The translations under genes were made by a program, and so were the position numbers. A stretch of DNA of 64,000 bases from contig NZ_JAROCG010000002.1 in the NCBI RefSeq assembly GCF_030433645.1, positions 248,001 through 312,000 on the forward strand. Reading direction: 5' to 3'. Shown piece after piece: positions 60,999 to 64,000 of the stretch (within the stretch, counting starts at the first letter, position 1; every line of letters starts with the position of its first letter). The stretch is from Arthrobacter burdickii (GTDB lineage Bacteria; Actinomycetota; Actinomycetes; Actinomycetales; Micrococcaceae). Under the pieces are notes generated by a model. That model was not told the origin of the DNA. It did not search any database and saw nothing but the letters and a program-made list of their open reading frames with translations.

Positions 60999-62381
60999 AT
61001 GAGTTCAACGCAGCACACCCCACCGCAGCGGCAGGAGCCCGACGTCGAACAGTCGGGCCTGAAGAAGGTCGTCGTCGCGTCGATGGCCGGCACGGTGGTC
61101 GAGTGGTACGAGTTCTTCCTCTACGCGGCGGCGGCGACGCTCGTCTTCGCCAGCGTCTTCTTCCCCAGCGCGGACTCGGAGCTGGATGCGATCATCGCAG
61201 GCTTCCTGACCTACGCGGTCGGGTTCGTGGCCCGTCCCATCGGCGGGATCGTCTTCGGACACTTCGGCGACAAGTACGGGCGCAAGCAGCTGCTGCAGGT
61301 GAGCATCATCCTGGTGGGCGTCTCGACGTTCCTCATGGGCTGCCTGCCCACGTTCGACCAGGTGGGCTACTGGGCGCCCGGACTCCTCGTGGCGCTGCGC
61401 TTCATCCAGGGATTCGCCGTCGGCGGTGAGTGGGGAGGCGCCGTCCTCCTGGTCGCCGAGCACAGCCCGAGCCGCAGCCGCGGCTTCTGGGCCAGCTGGC
61501 CCCAGTCCGCCGTGCCCCTGGGCAACCTCCTTGCCACCGGCGTCCTGTTCGGCCTGTCGGCCGTGCTGGACGAGACGGCCTTTCTCGGCTGGGGCTGGCG
61601 CGTGGCGTTCTGGCTCTCCGCCGTGATCGTGATCGTCGGGTACTACATCCGCACCAAGGTCAACGACGCCCCGATCTTCCTCGAGGCCCGCAAGGAGGTC
61701 GTCGAGGAAGCCAAGGGCTACGGGGTGGCCGAGGTCTTCAAGCGCTACCCCCGCGGCGTCTTCACCGCCATGGGCCTGCGCTTCGCCGAGAACATCCTGT
61801 ACTACCTCGTGGTCACCTTCAGCATCACGTACCTGAGCACCGTCGTCGGCGAGGACCGCACCCGGATCCTCCTGCTCCTGCTCGTGGCGCACTTCCTGCA
61901 CTTCTGTGCCGTCCCGGTCGTGGGGCGCTTCTCCGACAGGGTGGGACGCAAGCCGGTGTACCTTGCCGGTGCCGTGCTCGGCGCCACCTGGGGCTTCTTC
62001 GCCTTCCCCATGATGGACACCGGCAACGACGCCATCATCCTGGCGGCCGTCAGCATCGGACTGCTGTTCCACGCCCTCATGTACGCCGGGCAGCCCGCCA
62101 TCATGGCCGAGATGTTCCCGACCCGCATGCGGTACTCGGGCGTCTCCCTGGGCTACCAGGTGACCTCGATCGTCGCCGGTTCCCTCGCGCCGATCATCGC
62201 GACGACCCTGCTGCGGGACTACGGGTCCGCGACCCCGGTCGCCATCTACCTGATGCTCTCCTGCTGCGTGACCGTCGTGGCGGTCCTCCTGCTCCGTGAG
62301 ACCCGCGGGATCTCGCTCCTCGACGTCGACGAGGCCGATGCCCGCGGTACCGCCGACCTCCTCGCCGCAGCGAAGAGGTAG
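60999..62381 (+). CDS. MHS-family MFS transporter
   Basis: The protein has 460 residues from the ATG at 60999 (AAGGAG upstream). The metabolite-H+ symporter signatures are VEWYEFFLYAAAA, GHFGDKYGRKQ, RFIQGFAVGGEWGGAVLL and FSDRVGRKP. Twelve helices are predicted. Substrates of the family include proline/betaine, shikimate, citrate and alpha-ketoglutarate; this one cannot be assigned. Confidence 0.92.
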   Translation: MSSTQHTPPQRQEPDVEQSGLKKVVVASMAGTVVEWYEFFLYAAAATLVFASVFFPSADSELDAIIAGFLTYAVGFVARPIGGIVFGHFGDKYGRKQLLQVSIILVGVSTFLMGCLPTFDQVGYWAPGLLVALRFIQGFAVGGEWGGAVLLVAEHSPSRSRGFWASWPQSAVPLGNLLATGVLFGLSAVLDETAFLGWGWRVAFWLSAVIVIVGYYIRTKVNDAPIFLEARKEVVEEAKGYGVAEVFKRYPRGVFTAMGLRFAENILYYLVVTFSITYLSTVVGEDRTRILLLLLVAHFLHFCAVPVVGRFSDRVGRKPVYLAGAVLGATWGFFAFPMMDTGNDAIILAAVSIGLLFHALMYAGQPAIMAEMFPTRMRYSGVSLGYQVTSIVAGSLAPIIATTLLRDYGSATPVAIYLMLSCCVTVVAVLLLRETRGISLLDVDEADARGTADLLAAAKR

Positions 62382-62413
62382 CCGCTCCGACAGCGGACCA
62401 GCAGGAACCCGGG

Positions 62414-62450
62414 AACGACGACGGCGGCGGATGCGCCGTCGTCGTTCCTG
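62414..62450. terminator. Terminator between convergent genes
   Basis: A perfect 15-bp stem (62414-62428 with 62436-62450) closes a 7-nt loop. Confidence 0.9.
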
Positions 62451-62483
62451 TTTCCGCACCGGCTTCCGGGTGAGTTCCGGCTC

Positions 62484-63329
62484 CTAGGTGAGCTCCGGCT
62501 TCGCGATGACGGCGATGTCGTCGTCGCCCGCTCCCGCGCGCTGCGCCTCGGTGAGTGACTGCAGGGCCGCCGTGAGCGCGGGGAGGGGATCGGGGGTGGA
62601 GCGCAGCATCAGCCGCACGTCCTTGGCGAGCAGGTCCGCGGAGAACTGGGTGTCCCCGAACGTGCCCCCGGTGATGACCGGGCCCTTCATGCCGGCGATG
62701 GCCCCGAGGCCGGTCCCCTGGAGCAGGTCGAGGACGGCTTCGGCGTCGAGTCCGTTCGCCTTGCCCAGGCGCAGCGCCTCGATGAGACCCTGCAGGGTGA
62801 TGCCGAGCGCGAGGTTGGCGAGCAGCTTCCCGGTCGCGGCGTCCGACGGCGTCGCGACGCGGCGGAGGCGCTCGCTGTCGCCCCACAGGGCGGCGAGCGG
62901 TTCGACGACGTCGACATCCTCCGGCGCGCCGCCGAGCAGGACGCCGAGCTGGCCCGCGCGGGCCGGGGCGAGGCTCCCGATGACGGGTCCGTGGACGTAG
63001 CGGACCCCGGCTGCGGCCGCGTACTCGGCGAACTCGCGGGCGTCGTCGGGGGAGACGGTCGTGACGTCGAACCAGACGGCCTCGGCGGGCAGTTCCAGCC
63101 CGGACAGCACCACCTCGCGCACGGTGTCGGGTCCGAAGAGCACCGTCAGGACGACGTCGGCGTCGCGGACGGCGTCCTCGGGTGAATCGGCCTGTGCGGC
63201 CCCGGCGTCGCGGAGGCGTTCGACGGCACCGGCCGTCCGGTTCCAGGCCGTGAGTTGGTGGCCGGCTGCGAGCAGGTGCACGCCGAGTTCGTGGCCCATG
63301 CGTCCGACGCCGAGCAGTGCGATCTTCAT
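62484..63329 (-). CDS. Beta-hydroxyacid dehydrogenase family NAD(P)-oxidoreductase
   Basis: The protein has 281 residues. The Rossmann motif is IALLGVGRMGHELGVHLLAAGH; the substrate-site motif is GPVIGSLAPARAGQLGVLLGG; and the catalytic Lys lies in TGKLLANLALGITLQGLIEAL. It matches 6-phosphogluconate/3-hydroxyisobutyrate dehydrogenase-like enzymes. The substrate is unknown. Confidence 0.9.
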   Translation of the reverse strand: MKIALLGVGRMGHELGVHLLAAGHQLTAWNRTAGAVERLRDAGAAQADSPEDAVRDADVVLTVLFGPDTVREVVLSGLELPAEAVWFDVTTVSPDDAREFAEYAAAAGVRYVHGPVIGSLAPARAGQLGVLLGGAPEDVDVVEPLAALWGDSERLRRVATPSDAATGKLLANLALGITLQGLIEALRLGKANGLDAEAVLDLLQGTGLGAIAGMKGPVITGGTFGDTQFSADLLAKDVRLMLRSTPDPLPALTAALQSLTEAQRAGAGDDDIAVIAKPELT

Positions 63330-63467
63330 GAATCCTCCGGTGGTGACGGGTGGGTGGTCGTCCTGCCAGTATCTGCCTTTCCGGAGCGTGCCCCGAATTC
63401 GCGCTGTCAGTCGTCAGGCCGGACCATCACGGAACTGACTGCCGCTGAGCCGACCTGCGCACAGTCG

Positions 63468-64000
63468 TCAGGCCGAGGCGCCGACTATTGCAGAACCGAC
63501 CGGCGCGACGGATTCCCGGCGGATGAGCCGGGACGGCAACGCCAGGTGCTCGGGCTCGCTACGGTCCCCGCCGATGCGCCGGAGCAGTATTGCAGCCGCA
63601 GCGACGCCCTGGTCGTACACGGGCTGGGCGACCACCGTAATGGGCGGCGTCATCAGGCCGGCCCAGGGCAGCTCGTCGAACATGAGGAACGAGACGTCGT
63701 CGGGAATGCGGACACCGGCGCGCTGGAGTTCCGCGAGGGCCTCGAGGGCTATCACGCTGTCGGAGGCGACGATGGCGGTGGCCGGATCAGGGCCCGTCAC
63801 CAATGCCTGCACCAGATCGCCGATGCTGTGCTGCTTGCCCCCCCCGAGCCGGATCAGGTCGGTCGGCAGGGCCACGCCGGCCTCGTCGAAGGCCCGGCGG
63901 ATGCCCGCGAGCCTCTCCGTGACGGGATTCGTGCCGAGGTCCAGGTCCAGCGTGAACTCGACGCCGCCGACGTCGAGGGAGGAGATGTAGCCGACCCGCG
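63468..64000 (-). CDS. LacI-family regulator, C-terminal part (N-terminus outside window)
   Basis: The open frame runs off the right edge, leaving at least 177 residues. The effector-binding domain is recognisable: TNPVTERLAGIRRAFDEAG, ATAIVASDSVIALEALAELQRAGVRIPDDVSFLMFDELPWAGLMTPPITVVAQPVYDQGVAAAAILLRRI and SRLIRRESV. The HTH would lie beyond base 64000, and the operon it controls is not visible. Confidence 0.9.
   Translation of the reverse strand, partial: RVGYISSLDVGGVEFTLDLDLGTNPVTERLAGIRRAFDEAGVALPTDLIRLGGGKQHSIGDLVQALVTGPDPATAIVASDSVIALEALAELQRAGVRIPDDVSFLMFDELPWAGLMTPPITVVAQPVYDQGVAAAAILLRRIGGDRSEPEHLALPSRLIRRESVAPVGSAIVGASA

Noticed and set aside
1-64000. tRNA, rRNA or riboswitch genes
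   Set aside because: No cloverleaf-like segment, CCA end, rRNA-like block or known riboswitch core was seen by eye. A covariance-model search would be needed to exclude them fully.

Overview
The window is a high-GC actinobacterial chromosome segment, most likely from an Arthrobacter-like member of the Micrococcaceae. The support is GC-rich codon usage, GTG/TTG starts behind clear GGAGG-type ribosome sites, Excalibur and LGFP-repeat secreted proteins, a class F sortase, and an envelope with lipoproteins but no Gram-negative features. The genus is inferred from general gene content, not from a marker gene.

Positions 1 to about 13,690 form an accessory, defence-like region of visibly lower GC. 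It holds the tail of a DUF3427 helicase, an FRG-domain gene, a RelA/SpoT-domain gene bracketed by a short direct repeat, and a conventional high-GC sensor kinase/LuxR fusion. After these comes a STAND (NB-ARC-like) NTPase locus. A small Bell-like effector (7895-8263) precedes an NTPase-TPR receptor (5335-7851), and both carry the same short glycine-rich motif, one at its C-terminus and the other at its N-terminus. A second receptor (10325-13264) has an apparently identical NTPase core but a different, recently expanded TPR array. It sits downstream of a decayed effector copy. An intact IS256-family element with an 8-bp target duplication (8819-10197) separates the two cassettes.

From 13.7 to 19.2 kb the core-like chromosome resumes. 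It has an alpha/beta hydrolase, an SRPBCC protein, a GlcG/HbpS-family protein and a four-gene operon (class II aldolase, HAD phosphatase, DhaL, DhaK) ending in a strong terminator. From 19.2 to 34.8 kb most genes encode envelope or exported proteins: DUF4230, EcsC and hemerythrin proteins, an L,D-transpeptidase with LGFP repeats, an M15-like peptidase, a thermonuclease lipoprotein, an HNH/Excalibur protein, a PQQ sugar dehydrogenase, a class F sortase next to an Excalibur surface protein, and an animal-type haem peroxidase. Several share upstream sequence motifs, which suggests common regulation.

From 34.8 to 46.4 kb there are small metabolic enzymes (NmrA, cupin, GNAT, M20 peptidase, amidase). 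These are followed by an unusual three-gene set (NERD protein, possible PD-(D/E)XK nuclease, S1-like coiled-coil protein) and a DnaQ/BRCT exonuclease. From 46.4 to 50.9 kb a TetR regulator is divergent from an MFS transporter and a GH3 beta-glucosidase, with a palindromic operator between them. From 50.9 to 64 kb there is an ABC exporter with a LolA-like protein, small membrane proteins, a Csp-type copper protein, an ArsR-like regulator with an SRPBCC partner, a ScyD/ScyE protein, an XRE regulator, an MHS transporter, a beta-hydroxyacid dehydrogenase and a truncated LacI regulator.
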